Shown: positions 25,864-34,362 of the stretch, one piece after another
Position numbering within the stretch: position 1 is the stretch's first letter
Layout: each line of letters starts with the position of its first letter
Origin: Ignavibacterium sp.
GTDB lineage: Bacteria > Bacteroidota > Ignavibacteria > Ignavibacteriales > Ignavibacteriaceae
NCBI GenBank assembly: GCA_018335755.1
Contig: JAGXRK010000013.1
Location: 1 to 61,518 of the forward strand
Direction: 5' to 3'
DNA length: 61,518 nucleotides
Notes under the pieces: model-generated
Told to the model about the DNA's origin: nothing
The model's database searches: none
What the model saw: only the letters and a program-made list of their open reading frames with translations
Made by a program: the position numbers and the translations under genes

Positions 25864-26733
25864 TTAATTGCCGCCTAATATAATTGGCAAGCCATCTTTA
25901 CCTGAACCAACTACAATTACCTTAGAATTATTTGAATTTGCAAGTTTTTCGGTTGCTTCAATGCCTTTCCACCTTAATAGCTGTTCGCTTATTCCTTTAG
26001 ATACGATATCCTGAAAATCGGCAATACCTTTAGCCTCAATACGTTTTCTTTCTGCTTCCTGAGTTTCTCGTTGGAGAATAAACTGCATACGCTGGCTTTC
26101 CTGTTCTGCCTTTAATTTTTCTTCTATCGAAGCCGTCAATCCGGCTGGTAATTTTATTTGTCTCATCGGTGCTGCTTCCAGAGTAATTCCTCTCGGTCCG
26201 ACAAGAGACGCTAATTCGGTTTCAATTTCTTTAGCCAGTTTTTCCCTATCTGCAGTATAAAGTGAGCGCGCTTCATATCTTGCAGTAACTCCTCTCACAA
26301 CAGACCGGAATTGTGGAATAAGAATTTTATTTACATAATCCTCTCCGACAGTTTTATAAATCTTATTGGCATTTTCAAAACTCAATGAGAAAAGAAGACT
26401 TATTTCCAGTTGAACAGTAAGCCCTTCTTTGGAAGGAACAATCATATCCTCTTTTAATTCCTGAGTTCTTGCATCAAACTTAATAACATTTGCCATTGGA
26501 TTTACAAAATTTACTCCTGGATAGAGAGTGTTATCACTAACCACACCGAAGAAATCGACTACACCAACGTGACCGGCTGGAATTACAGTCCAGAATTGTG
26601 ATATTGCGACTAAAGCTGCGATTATTACCCCCGCAAGTGAAAATGTAGCTTCCTGCTTATTGAAGCGTTTCTTTGCGTTTTTGAAAACAAAGAAAGCCAC
26701 TAAAACTGCCGCTATTGCTATAATAAATAACAT
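25864..26733 (-). CDS. Prohibitin/SPFH-domain membrane protein
   Basis: The 289-residue protein begins with one or two membrane helices (LFIIAIAAVLVAFFVF; AGVIIAALVAISQF) and continues with an SPFH/prohibitin domain (PAGHVGVVDFFGVVSDNTLY, then LRSVVRGVTARYEARSLY-like sequence). A coiled-coil tail follows (KLKAEQESQRMQFILQRETQ). Prohibitin-like proteins form ring assemblies in the inner membrane and modulate proteases or lipid domains. A good GAGG site precedes the ATG. Confidence 0.88.
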   Translation of the reverse strand: MLFIIAIAAVLVAFFVFKNAKKRFNKQEATFSLAGVIIAALVAISQFWTVIPAGHVGVVDFFGVVSDNTLYPGVNFVNPMANVIKFDARTQELKEDMIVPSKEGLTVQLEISLLFSLSFENANKIYKTVGEDYVNKILIPQFRSVVRGVTARYEARSLYTADREKLAKEIETELASLVGPRGITLEAAPMRQIKLPAGLTASIEEKLKAEQESQRMQFILQRETQEAERKRIEAKGIADFQDIVSKGISEQLLRWKGIEATEKLANSNNSKVIVVGSGKDGLPIILGGN

Positions 26734-26832
26734 TTGTTTACCTCTTTATTTTTTTCGTGATTATAATAGTACGTAAAATAAGAAATTAATAATTCCTAAT
26801 CCGTATAAAAGCAATTAAATTATTCTTAAACA

Positions 26833-26860
26833 ATAAAAAAGCCGGACAAAGCCCGGCTGA
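26833..26860 (-). terminator. Rho-independent terminator after the ferritin-like gene
   Basis: AGCCGG (26840-26845) and CCGGCT (26853-26858) pair; on the minus strand the stem is followed by TTTTTTATTG. It lies 26 nt after the stop of the ferritin-like gene. Confidence 0.8.
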
Positions 26861-26885
26861 ATAAGAACTTTGTTAAGAATAAAAT

Positions 26886-27338
26886 TTATTTTTTATACTC
26901 TTTTAAAAATCCTCTGAATTCAATCATATGAGATTCTTCCTGAGCAAGCAGCCCGATTACAAGATCCTGAGTAACATAATCAATACCATCACACAATTTA
27001 ATTATCTTATTATACTGTGCAATAGCACCATTTTCTGCTTCAATAACACCTTCTATAACTGATGCAACATCTGTCGTATCATTATTTGGCTGAAGATACT
27101 TTTGTTGAGCTTTAAATTCCATTGAACCAGGTACCAGTCCATCTATTTCTTTAATTCTTTTTGCAAGAGTCTGAGCGTGAGTTATTTCCTCAGCTATGTC
27201 TGCAGCAAGAGATTTTTTTATTTCCTCTGCACGTACGCCATCAAGATTTACCGAATTAGCAATGTAATTCATAACTGTTTCAATTTCCATCCAGTAGCTT
27301 TTAGTGAGCTCTTTTACGATTTCTTTTTTCGTAGCCAT
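26886..27338 (-). CDS. Ferritin-like diiron protein (Dps/bacterioferritin-related)
   Basis: The 150-residue four-helix protein has a probable diiron ligand set: E18 or E20, E51 and H54 (EEITHAQ), E102 (IEAENGAIAQY), and E134/E135 with H137 (AQEESHMIEF). The family includes iron-storage and oxidative-stress ferritin-like proteins; it is not a classical ferritin or Dps by length or ends. A strong AAGGAG site precedes the ATG, and a terminator follows, so it is a single-gene unit. Confidence 0.82.
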   Translation of the reverse strand: MATKKEIVKELTKSYWMEIETVMNYIANSVNLDGVRAEEIKKSLAADIAEEITHAQTLAKRIKEIDGLVPGSMEFKAQQKYLQPNNDTTDVASVIEGVIEAENGAIAQYNKIIKLCDGIDYVTQDLVIGLLAQEESHMIEFRGFLKEYKK

Positions 27339-27391
27339 TTTTTCTCCTTTTAATATGGGGTCTATATAGTAGACTCAAATTAATTTTTATT

Positions 27392-28696
27392 TCATTTAAT
27401 TTCTTTTTTAATAAGATTTACTCTCTTTACTTTATGATACGAAAATTTAAGCGCAGATTCAATTCTTTCTTGTACTTGTGATATAACTGCCTTATTGTCA
27501 GTATATAATTCAGCAATCACATTACCTTTAATAATATAGTCTCCAATTTTATAATTAAAAACTATTCCTGCTTTTGGATCAATCTTATCATTCTTTTTTA
27601 ATCTTCCGGCTCCAAGATCAAGTGCGGCCATACCTATTTGATAGTTATCTATCTGCTTTAGATAACCATTTTGTCTGGCTTTAAGTTTCACAATAAATTT
27701 TGATGGGGGATAATTACCCGGATTTTCAATGTAAGGTATTTCGCCCCCCTGAAGTTTAACAATTTCAAGAAATTTTTCGTAAGCTTTTCCGGATTCTATC
27801 ATCTTAATTGCAATTTCATTTCCTTCATTCATAGTGCTGGATTTTTTACCGAGGAATATCATTGCTCCGGCAAGAATAACCGACAAATCATAAAGATCGT
27901 TTTTAATCCGTCCCTTAAGAATTTCTATGGATTCATAAACCTCAAGCCAGTTGCCGATATAGTTGCCAAGCGGCTGATTCATATCAGTAATAAATGTAAT
28001 ACACTTTTTACCGAATGATTTAGCTGTATTAGTAAGTGAATGAGCCAGCTCTTCAGCATCCTTTTGATCTTTCATAAATGCACCGCTGCCGGTTTTAACA
28101 TCCAGAACAAGAGCATCGATTCCCTCGGCAAGTTTTTTACTCATAATACTCGCAGTAATTAAGGGTATTGACTCTACCGTAGCAGTAACATCCCGCAGAG
28201 CATAAATGAGTTTATCTGCCGGGGCAATTTCTTTTGTTTGTCCGATTAATACTGCCCCACACTTCTTCAAAATTCTTTTATATTCATTAAGATTTAGATC
28301 TGTTCTGAAGCCGGGAATAGATTCAAGCTTATCAAGTGTGCCGCCGGTATGACCGAGTCCACGTCCGGATATCATTGGAACAGGAATTCCTGCCGCAGCA
28401 GCAATGGGAGCAATTATTAATGATGTTTTATCACCAACTCCACCTGTTGAGTGTTTATCTACCTTTAAGCCTTTTATTGCGGAAAGATCTATAACTTTTC
28501 CGCTGTGAAGCATTGCTTCGGTAAGGTATGAAGTTTCCTGTTTTGAAAATCCGTTTAAGAATCCAGCCATCAGGAATGCAGAGAATTGGTAGTCCGGTAT
28601 TTTACCGGATGTGTAATTATTGGTTGAGAAGTTTATTTCTTCTTTAGTTAAAGATAAACCGTCTCTTTTCTTTTTTATTATTTCTGTGAAGTTCAT
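27392..28696 (-). CDS. Pyrimidine-nucleoside (thymidine) phosphorylase
   Basis: At 434 residues this matches the DeoA/Pdp family. Motifs: KVDKHSTGGVGDKTSL, MISGRGLGHTGGTLDKLESI (the family signature), LVLDVKTGSGAFMKD. It would split thymidine or uridine with phosphate into base and (deoxy)ribose-1-phosphate. Sequence alone does not separate thymidine-specific from broad pyrimidine activity, so no symbol is given. No clear ribosome site precedes the ATG. Confidence 0.93.
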   Translation of the reverse strand: MNFTEIIKKKRDGLSLTKEEINFSTNNYTSGKIPDYQFSAFLMAGFLNGFSKQETSYLTEAMLHSGKVIDLSAIKGLKVDKHSTGGVGDKTSLIIAPIAAAAGIPVPMISGRGLGHTGGTLDKLESIPGFRTDLNLNEYKRILKKCGAVLIGQTKEIAPADKLIYALRDVTATVESIPLITASIMSKKLAEGIDALVLDVKTGSGAFMKDQKDAEELAHSLTNTAKSFGKKCITFITDMNQPLGNYIGNWLEVYESIEILKGRIKNDLYDLSVILAGAMIFLGKKSSTMNEGNEIAIKMIESGKAYEKFLEIVKLQGGEIPYIENPGNYPPSKFIVKLKARQNGYLKQIDNYQIGMAALDLGAGRLKKNDKIDPKAGIVFNYKIGDYIIKGNVIAELYTDNKAVISQVQERIESALKFSYHKVKRVNLIKKEIK

Positions 28697-28751
28697 ATTT
28701 AAATTTAATAATTATTGTGGAGTGTGTGAAAGATATGAATTGGGAATATGA

Positions 28752-28789
28752 TTTCACGCAAAGTCGCAGAGTCGCAAAGAACACGAAAG
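28752..28789. repeat. Solo CGCAGAG-type repeat related to the GxxExxY cassette ends
   Basis: The stretch TTTCACGCAAAGTCGCAGAG plus GTCGCAAAGAACACG repeats the word CGCAAAG/CGCAGAG three times and begins TTTCAC like the hemE-side repeat at 19470. There is no nuclease ORF nearby. It lies between the phosphorylase and aspS genes, upstream of the aspS promoter. Confidence 0.6.
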
Positions 28790-28885
28790 ATATAAATTGA
28801 TGACTTTACATACCTTACTTAAAGACACATTAGTACCTGAGTAAAGTTGATCTTAATCTTTCTCATGCTCTTACTCTAACTCACG

Positions 28886-28918
28886 GTTGATTGCACCCGC
28901 TCAAATAGCTATCTTTAC
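28886..28918 (+). promoter_or_regulatory. Candidate Bacteroidota-type promoter of aspS
   Basis: GTTG (28886-28889), 20 nt, then TATCTTTA (28910-28917) fits the -33/-7 consensus with one mismatch in each part. AAAGGAG follows at 28931, and the ATG is at 28951, giving a leader of about 27 nt. Confidence 0.4.
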
Positions 28919-28950
28919 GCCCGAAAAACAAAGGAGTTACAGTATTAATA

Positions 28951-30720
28951 ATGCAGTTTAAGAATCGTACACATACTTGCGGCGAGTTAAGAGAATCAAA
29001 TATTGGTGAAAAAGTAGTACTAAACGGCTGGGTCGACAGACGCAGAGACCTCGGCGGAGTGATTTTTATTGAACTTCGGGACAGATACGGAATTACCCAG
29101 GTTGTATTTGAGCCCGCTTATAATGCAGAATCTCATCACGCAGCCAAAGATCTAAGAAGTGAATTTGTTCTATCCATTGAAGGAAAAGTCAGGAAAAGAC
29201 CTGAAGGCACTGAAAATCCTGAACTCGCTACCGGTAATGTTGATGTTATGGTTGATAAACTGATGATCCTTAACGAAGCAGAAACTCCTCCTTTTGCAAT
29301 TAAAGATGAAGTTGATACTCACGAAGATCTTCGGCTGAAGTACAGGTACCTCGACTTAAGAAGACCAGCAATGCAGAAAAACATTTTACTCAGACATAAA
29401 ATGTATCAGCTTGTAAGAAAATATTTTGATGAAAACAGTTTTGTTGAAGTTGAAACACCGGTTTTGATGAAATCCACTCCGGAAGGAGCCAGAGATTATC
29501 TCGTTCCAAGCAGATTGCATAAAGGCAAGTTTTATGCCTTACCACAGTCGCCTCAGCAGTATAAGCAATTATTAATGGTATCCGGACTTGACAGATATTT
29601 CCAGATAGTAAAATGTTTTCGGGATGAAGATTTAAGAGCCGACCGTCAGCCCGAGTTTACTCAAATAGATGTTGAGATGTCCTTTGTTGATGTTGAAGAT
29701 GTTTTTGCTATGATGGAAGGATTGATGAAAGTCCTGTTTAAAGAAGTATGGAACAAGGACTTAACACTTCCAATCCCAAGAGTATCATTTGAAGAAGCTA
29801 TGGAAAAGTACGGAAGCGATAAACCCGATCTTCGATTTAACCTTGAAATGCAAAATCTTAATGAGGTTTTTCACAATTCAGAATTCAAAGTATTTAAAGA
29901 AGCAATTGAAGCGGGGGGTATAGTAACAGGATTATTAGCTCCCGGCTGCGGTGACTATACACGTAACCAGTTAGATGTACTTACAGATTTTGTAAAGAAA
30001 TTCGGCGCAAAAGGATTGATCTGGATGCGTGTTAAAGAAGGCGGTGAACTGGAAGCACCCGTTGCAAAATTCTTTAATGATGATGAAAAGAAAAATCTGG
30101 TTTCTGTTCTTGGTGCAAATCCAGGCGACTTACTTTTCATTCTTTCCGGCAGCAGAATAAAAACACTATCCATCATGGGTTACCTGAGACTGGAAATGGC
30201 TAAGCGTCTTGATCTTATAAAACAAGATGCCGAACCTAAACTTCTTTGGGTAACAGACTTCCCGTTATTTGAATGGGATGAAGACACAAAAAGATTTTAT
30301 GCTATGCATCATCCTTTCACTTCTCCAAGACTTGAAGATGTACCTTTAATGGATACTGATCCCGGTAAAGTAAAGGCAAGAGCGTATGATCTGGTTTTAA
30401 ATGGAAGTGAAATAGCAGGCGGCAGCATACGAATTCACAATGCTGATTTGCAGGCAAAAATGTTCAAAGCATTGGGTATAACAGATGAAGAAGCTCAGTA
30501 CAAATTCGGATTCCTTATGAATGCATTTAAATACGGTGCACCGCCGCACGGCGGAATTGCCTTCGGATTTGACAGGATGGCTATGATATTTGCCGGTGAA
30601 CATTCTATCCGTGATGTAATTGCTTTTCCAAAAACTGCGAGTGCAGTTTCGCTTATGGATGAATCGCCATCCTTTGCAAGTGAGGAACAGTTAAGGGAGC
30701 TGCATATAAAGGTGAGGTAG
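28951..30720 (+). CDS. aspS: Aspartyl-tRNA synthetase
   Basis: The 589-residue class II synthetase is of the bacterial type. It has an N-terminal OB anticodon-binding domain (VVLNGWVDRRRDLGGVIFIE), motif 2 (FRDEDLRADRQPEFTQIDVE), an inserted GAD domain (about 285-420) and motif 3 (GIAFGFDRMAMIF). It charges tRNA-Asp (or tRNA-Asp/Asn, which the sequence does not decide). AAAGGAG precedes the ATG by 13 nt. It is convergent with the membrane protein gene at 30736. Confidence 0.97.
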   Translation: MQFKNRTHTCGELRESNIGEKVVLNGWVDRRRDLGGVIFIELRDRYGITQVVFEPAYNAESHHAAKDLRSEFVLSIEGKVRKRPEGTENPELATGNVDVMVDKLMILNEAETPPFAIKDEVDTHEDLRLKYRYLDLRRPAMQKNILLRHKMYQLVRKYFDENSFVEVETPVLMKSTPEGARDYLVPSRLHKGKFYALPQSPQQYKQLLMVSGLDRYFQIVKCFRDEDLRADRQPEFTQIDVEMSFVDVEDVFAMMEGLMKVLFKEVWNKDLTLPIPRVSFEEAMEKYGSDKPDLRFNLEMQNLNEVFHNSEFKVFKEAIEAGGIVTGLLAPGCGDYTRNQLDVLTDFVKKFGAKGLIWMRVKEGGELEAPVAKFFNDDEKKNLVSVLGANPGDLLFILSGSRIKTLSIMGYLRLEMAKRLDLIKQDAEPKLLWVTDFPLFEWDEDTKRFYAMHHPFTSPRLEDVPLMDTDPGKVKARAYDLVLNGSEIAGGSIRIHNADLQAKMFKALGITDEEAQYKFGFLMNAFKYGAPPHGGIAFGFDRMAMIFAGEHSIRDVIAFPKTASAVSLMDESPSFASEEQLRELHIKVR

Positions 30721-30735
30721 CCAAAATCTAAGTCA

Positions 30736-32769
30736 TTAGTTGAATAGTAACAAAACAAACTCCCCATCATCAAAAAGAATATTTAATCTATTCTCTTTAA
30801 GAAATTCATCAATCATTTTAATATTATCTTGGCTTAATAATTCGCGTTTAAGGAAAAACTGATCGTTTGGATTATAACTCTTCAGTAATTCTGTTAACTC
30901 AAAATCATTTTTATATATAAAATTCAAATTCTCCTTATTTTTTTCAGATATGGTCTTGAAATTTGTAATTATATCTCTGTTACCTCCGGAAGTATTTATT
31001 ATCGTATTTATCAAAGCTCCGTAATTCCTTGCATCAACAATTTCAAAAGACTTTTTTTGATGCCGAATTATATCATCTTCTTTTATTAAGGTAAAGTTTA
31101 ATGTAATAGCTGTAATAAAAATAATTATGAAAATATGTTTGATTTTAATGTTTAATAATAAAAATAAGTATCCGATTGGAATTAAAAGAAATAAAACCGC
31201 TAGAGTGTTCTGGTAATAGTCAATACTAGTATATGGCGTAGTGTCTATAAGAAGGCTAATTCGATGTGATCGATAGTAATAAATACTGATAAACTTATAG
31301 ATCTCATAAATTAGATTATAGAAAAACTTAGTACTTACAATAAAAAGCATAGCTAAACTTAATCCCGAAATTATTCCTGCCTTTCGTATCAATCCTGGAG
31401 TTAAGTTTATAGTTTTGTCGAGGATAGTGTTAATAGTTAGATCGATTTTTTTGTTTATTGCTTTTTCAATCAGGTTGATTATTCCATATGCACTAACAAT
31501 AGATAAAAAGGGCACTACAAAACTCAAATTTCTGAAATCCGAACTAAATTTGAACATCCAGATAATAATAGGCGGTACCACCATTATTATAACTATACAA
31601 CGGCTTTGTTTTACAATAAGAGAGCTAATAATTGTAATAATTAAAAAAGCAAAAATCGGTAATCCCCAGTTATAATACATTAAATTAAAAGCTTTAATAA
31701 ATATCAGACCGTAATCTGTTCCCACCCATTGTGGTTGATGTAATCCTGCAACCATTGTCGTTGGTTTTAAAAAATACCAGAAATGACTTATCGAAATAAT
31801 GACAATTACGCTGAGTGCAACAAAAAATAATTCATGTTTCTTAATGGATTGCCAGTATAGAATAAGTATGTACAGTGAAAAGACCGATGCCACTGCAAAA
31901 GTATAAAACCCGGCTAATTTTGTTGCTGCCGCAGTAGATGCAAAAAGAAAGAAGATTATTCGATCAATTAATAAAAATCTATTACTATCTATTTTTAAAT
32001 AAGTGTAAAAGGTCAGAAAAGCAAAAAAGGAAACAGGTAAATCAGCACTTCCATCGGAAATAAATACTAGGGAATAAATAACCGGGGCAAATAACCCATA
32101 AATTATTAATCCTACTAGATAAATATGATTTCGCTTGGAAACAGCGAGGTCAATAAACATCAAAACATTTCCGAAGAAGAATAAGGGCATAATGAACTTT
32201 GGAAACATCTGAATATTATTTTCTCCAATTAATAAATATGCGATAGACCAGTTTGCCGGAATAAGCTGTGGAAAGTGCGATGTCTGCTTAGGAAGCATAT
32301 TATTAGCAAAATCCATAGCCCACGTATTTAAGTGAATCAAATAGGCAGGATCTACAAAATAAAATATTGTCCCTGCATTGGAGATAATTAAAGAAAAGTA
32401 AAATAAGACAATTAAACCAGTAACCAATAACAGATTTTTCTGGATTTTGTTGGCTGACTTAAATAATAAAATAAAATCTTGCAAATATTCTTTAAAGGTT
32501 TTTAAAGATAATGAAACTAACCCGCTTTGTCTGTGTAATAAATAGATTAAAAACAATTCACCAGCAATGAGCGTAAAGACTATTGCTTGCTTATAAATAC
32601 CAAAAAGAGTGAGAGTGGTGACAAAAGAATAATTCAGGAAAAGACTAAATGCGAAAATGTAAATAATCTTTTGAATAGTTGTCATATCTTTCAGTCTTAA
32701 TAGACTTAAAAGAATTAGACCAGGTAAAAAAGTTATTTGAATAAACGAGAGAACGCCAAATAGCAGCAT
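30736..32769 (-). CDS. Polytopic membrane protein, GT-C-like (unassigned)
   Basis: The 677-residue protein has roughly 13 hydrophobic segments through residue 560 and a soluble C-terminal part (about 575-677). A luminal-type loop early in the protein (FVDPAYLIHLNTWAMDFANN) contains acidic residues, as in GT-C glycosyltransferases of the PMT/ArnT type. No decisive motif is visible, so this is only a guess. It has no clear ribosome site, and is divergent from the pilin operon 630 nt away. A role in glycosylating surface proteins is possible but unsupported. Confidence 0.5.
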   Translation of the reverse strand: MLLFGVLSFIQITFLPGLILLSLLRLKDMTTIQKIIYIFAFSLFLNYSFVTTLTLFGIYKQAIVFTLIAGELFLIYLLHRQSGLVSLSLKTFKEYLQDFILLFKSANKIQKNLLLVTGLIVLFYFSLIISNAGTIFYFVDPAYLIHLNTWAMDFANNMLPKQTSHFPQLIPANWSIAYLLIGENNIQMFPKFIMPLFFFGNVLMFIDLAVSKRNHIYLVGLIIYGLFAPVIYSLVFISDGSADLPVSFFAFLTFYTYLKIDSNRFLLIDRIIFFLFASTAAATKLAGFYTFAVASVFSLYILILYWQSIKKHELFFVALSVIVIISISHFWYFLKPTTMVAGLHQPQWVGTDYGLIFIKAFNLMYYNWGLPIFAFLIITIISSLIVKQSRCIVIIMVVPPIIIWMFKFSSDFRNLSFVVPFLSIVSAYGIINLIEKAINKKIDLTINTILDKTINLTPGLIRKAGIISGLSLAMLFIVSTKFFYNLIYEIYKFISIYYYRSHRISLLIDTTPYTSIDYYQNTLAVLFLLIPIGYLFLLLNIKIKHIFIIIFITAITLNFTLIKEDDIIRHQKKSFEIVDARNYGALINTIINTSGGNRDIITNFKTISEKNKENLNFIYKNDFELTELLKSYNPNDQFFLKRELLSQDNIKMIDEFLKENRLNILFDDGEFVLLLFN

Positions 32770-33400
32770 TTTTCCAGATAGATAATTGAAAAATAAATTC
32801 CAAACCTAATAAATTTTTAAATATTAATATTTTAATTTACACATACTGGTATCAAAAATTTAGTTCCGATATGTTTTTGTTTCTAGCAGTAATCCAGGTT
32901 AGGCTAAATGGCTGGAAAATCATCCCGCTCGCCAATTTTTACAGGTAAATACCGACAAATAATACTTTCGATTGTTATGGTCTGATTAAGGCAGATAGCT
33001 TTAGAACCTAGCACCCATTTATTTCTTTAAGTAAAAACTTTTCTAGCAATATTAATCCTGATGATTCTAGAATATGAAAAAGAGTAAACTTTCTTACCGG
33101 TTGAGTAATAACCACCGGTAATATTTACTTGAAGTATCTAAATAAGTAATTGCTTTTTTCGTTTGACGGTAATTTTAGGATAAGTACATAGTTTGGCACA
33201 GATTTATATAACATTATTACCGTTGTTTTTTGAAATTGTGGTAATTATTTTCGACTTAGTACAAATGGATTAATATTTAAGTCTCCTAGTAAAAATTACC
33301 TGTAAAATTTACTTAACTTTAAAATTAACAAAAAATAACGCATTTTGTAGTATTATTAGAAAACATTAAAAATGACTAGTAAATTTTTTGAGGATTCAGT
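32770..33400. other. Gene-free control region before the pilin operon, with inverted repeat at 33094-33121
   Basis: No ORF is convincing. TTACCGGT (33094-33101) and ACCGGTAA (33114-33121) form an inverted repeat with a 12-nt spacer that could be an operator or a hairpin. TTTG (33344-33347), 19 nt, TAAAAATG is a weak promoter candidate for the pilin gene. The long leader suggests regulated transcription. Confidence 0.35.
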
Positions 33401-33784
33401 ATGGGCCAACAGCAATTACTACTAATTGTTCTAGGTGTTATTGTGGTTGGTATAGCCATTTTACTTGGAATATTATTATTCAGAGCTTCGGCAATTGAAA
33501 ATAAGCGTGACATATTAATAGTAGAAGGTACAAGTATTGCAGCTGTTGCACAGCAATATTATCGAAAGCCATCTGAAATTGGTGGTGGGAGCAGAAGTTT
33601 TTTAGGTTGGGATATTCCTCCCAGCTTTAGAGTTACAACAAATGGTTATTATAATGCTGAAGAAATAACTGCAGATCAGGTTGTAATTATTGGCACGGGA
33701 AATGAAGAAGTAACAGGCGGGGATTCTATAAAAGTAAGAATAACAGCAACTGGAACAAATATACTATCTGAAGTAATAAATTAA
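33401..33784 (+). CDS. Pilin-like protein 1 (MGQQQ type)
   Basis: The 127-residue protein starts MGQQQLLLIVLGVIVVGIAI, a two-residue leader followed by a pilin-like hydrophobic helix (about 4-28). After this comes a short helical section and a small beta-rich globular domain. It resembles class III signal sequences cut after Gly, but the mature helix has Leu, not Glu, at position 5 and lacks the FTLIE motif. It is a paralogue of the next gene. GAGG lies 8 nt before the ATG. Likely a fibre subunit of the machinery encoded downstream (inference). Confidence 0.7.
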   Translation: MGQQQLLLIVLGVIVVGIAILLGILLFRASAIENKRDILIVEGTSIAAVAQQYYRKPSEIGGGSRSFLGWDIPPSFRVTTNGYYNAEEITADQVVIIGTGNEEVTGGDSIKVRITATGTNILSEVIN

Positions 33785-33834
33785 ATAACAAGTTCTAATT
33801 AACCTATAAACACAAATAAATAAAGGAGACTCAA

Positions 33835-34227
33835 ATGGGTCAGCAACAATTGCTCTTAATCGTTCTTGGCGTTATCATAGTTGGTATCGCAATAGTCGTT
33901 GGTATTAACTTATTCAACGCAAATGCAGAAGAATCTGCAAAAGATACTCTTGTGTCTGAAGGCACAAATCTGGGTGCAATGGCTCAGCAATTCTACAAGA
34001 AACCAGTAGCACTTGGTGGTGGTGGAAATTCATTTACTACTTCTAATGGTGCTCCAAATGATTGGACCATTCCAACTAACCTTATCAATACAGCCGGTGG
34101 ATCCTGGGCTGAGACGGTTGGTGCTGATGAAGTTGTTCTAACAGGTACTCCCGACGCATCTTACAACTACGCTTGGACAGTGGAAGTAACTGTAACACCT
34201 ACTTCTATAACATCAGAGATACTGTAA
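33835..34227 (+). CDS. Pilin-like protein 2 (MGQQQ type), probable major subunit
   Basis: The 130-residue protein starts MGQQQLLLIVLGVIIVGIAI and shares the layout of its neighbour: EGTNLGAMAQQFYKKPVALG parallels EGTSIAAVAQQYYRKPSEIG. A strong AAAGGAG site precedes the ATG and a strong terminator follows (34312), as expected for an abundant product. The final residues are changed by an exact 32-bp tandem duplication: the frame now ends SEIL, whereas removal of one copy gives SEIVE. No Cys pair is present in the globular part. Confidence 0.72.
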   Translation: MGQQQLLLIVLGVIIVGIAIVVGINLFNANAEESAKDTLVSEGTNLGAMAQQFYKKPVALGGGGNSFTTSNGAPNDWTIPTNLINTAGGSWAETVGADEVVLTGTPDASYNYAWTVEVTVTPTSITSEIL

Positions 34228-34252
34228 CACCTACTTCTATAACATCAGAGAT
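34189..34252 (+). repeat. Exact 32-bp tandem duplication at the 3' end of the second pilin gene
   Basis: Bases 34189-34220 and 34221-34252 are identical (each begins ACTGTAACACCTACTTC). Because 32 is not a multiple of 3, the second copy is read out of frame and supplies a TAA stop within it. Deleting one copy restores a frame ending EIVE-stop at AGTAGAATAA. Confidence 0.9.
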
Positions 34253-34311
34253 AGTAGAATAATACAATACAGTATAAACTGAATTGAACTAATAGATTCA
34301 GCAAGATTGTA

Positions 34312-34352
34312 AAAGTCGATAAAGTGTGTTAGCTTTATCGACTTTTTATTTT
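34312..34352 (+). terminator. Strong terminator of the pilin operon
   Basis: AAAGTCGATAAAG (34312-34324) pairs with CTTTATCGACTTT (34333-34345), a 13-bp perfect stem with loop TGTGTTAG, followed by a T-rich tail. It ends the two-pilin transcript before the IS remnant. Confidence 0.85.
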
Positions 34353-34362
34353 AAATGAAAAA

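Noticed and set aside
26886..27338. Naming the protein bacterioferritin or Dps
   Set aside because: The diiron ligands fit the ferritin-like superfamily, but length and surrounding motifs do not clearly match either subfamily.
33190..33212. Sigma-54 promoter upstream of the pilins (TTGGCACAG)
   Set aside because: The GG of a -24 box is present, but the GC of a -12 box is not at the required 10-nt distance.
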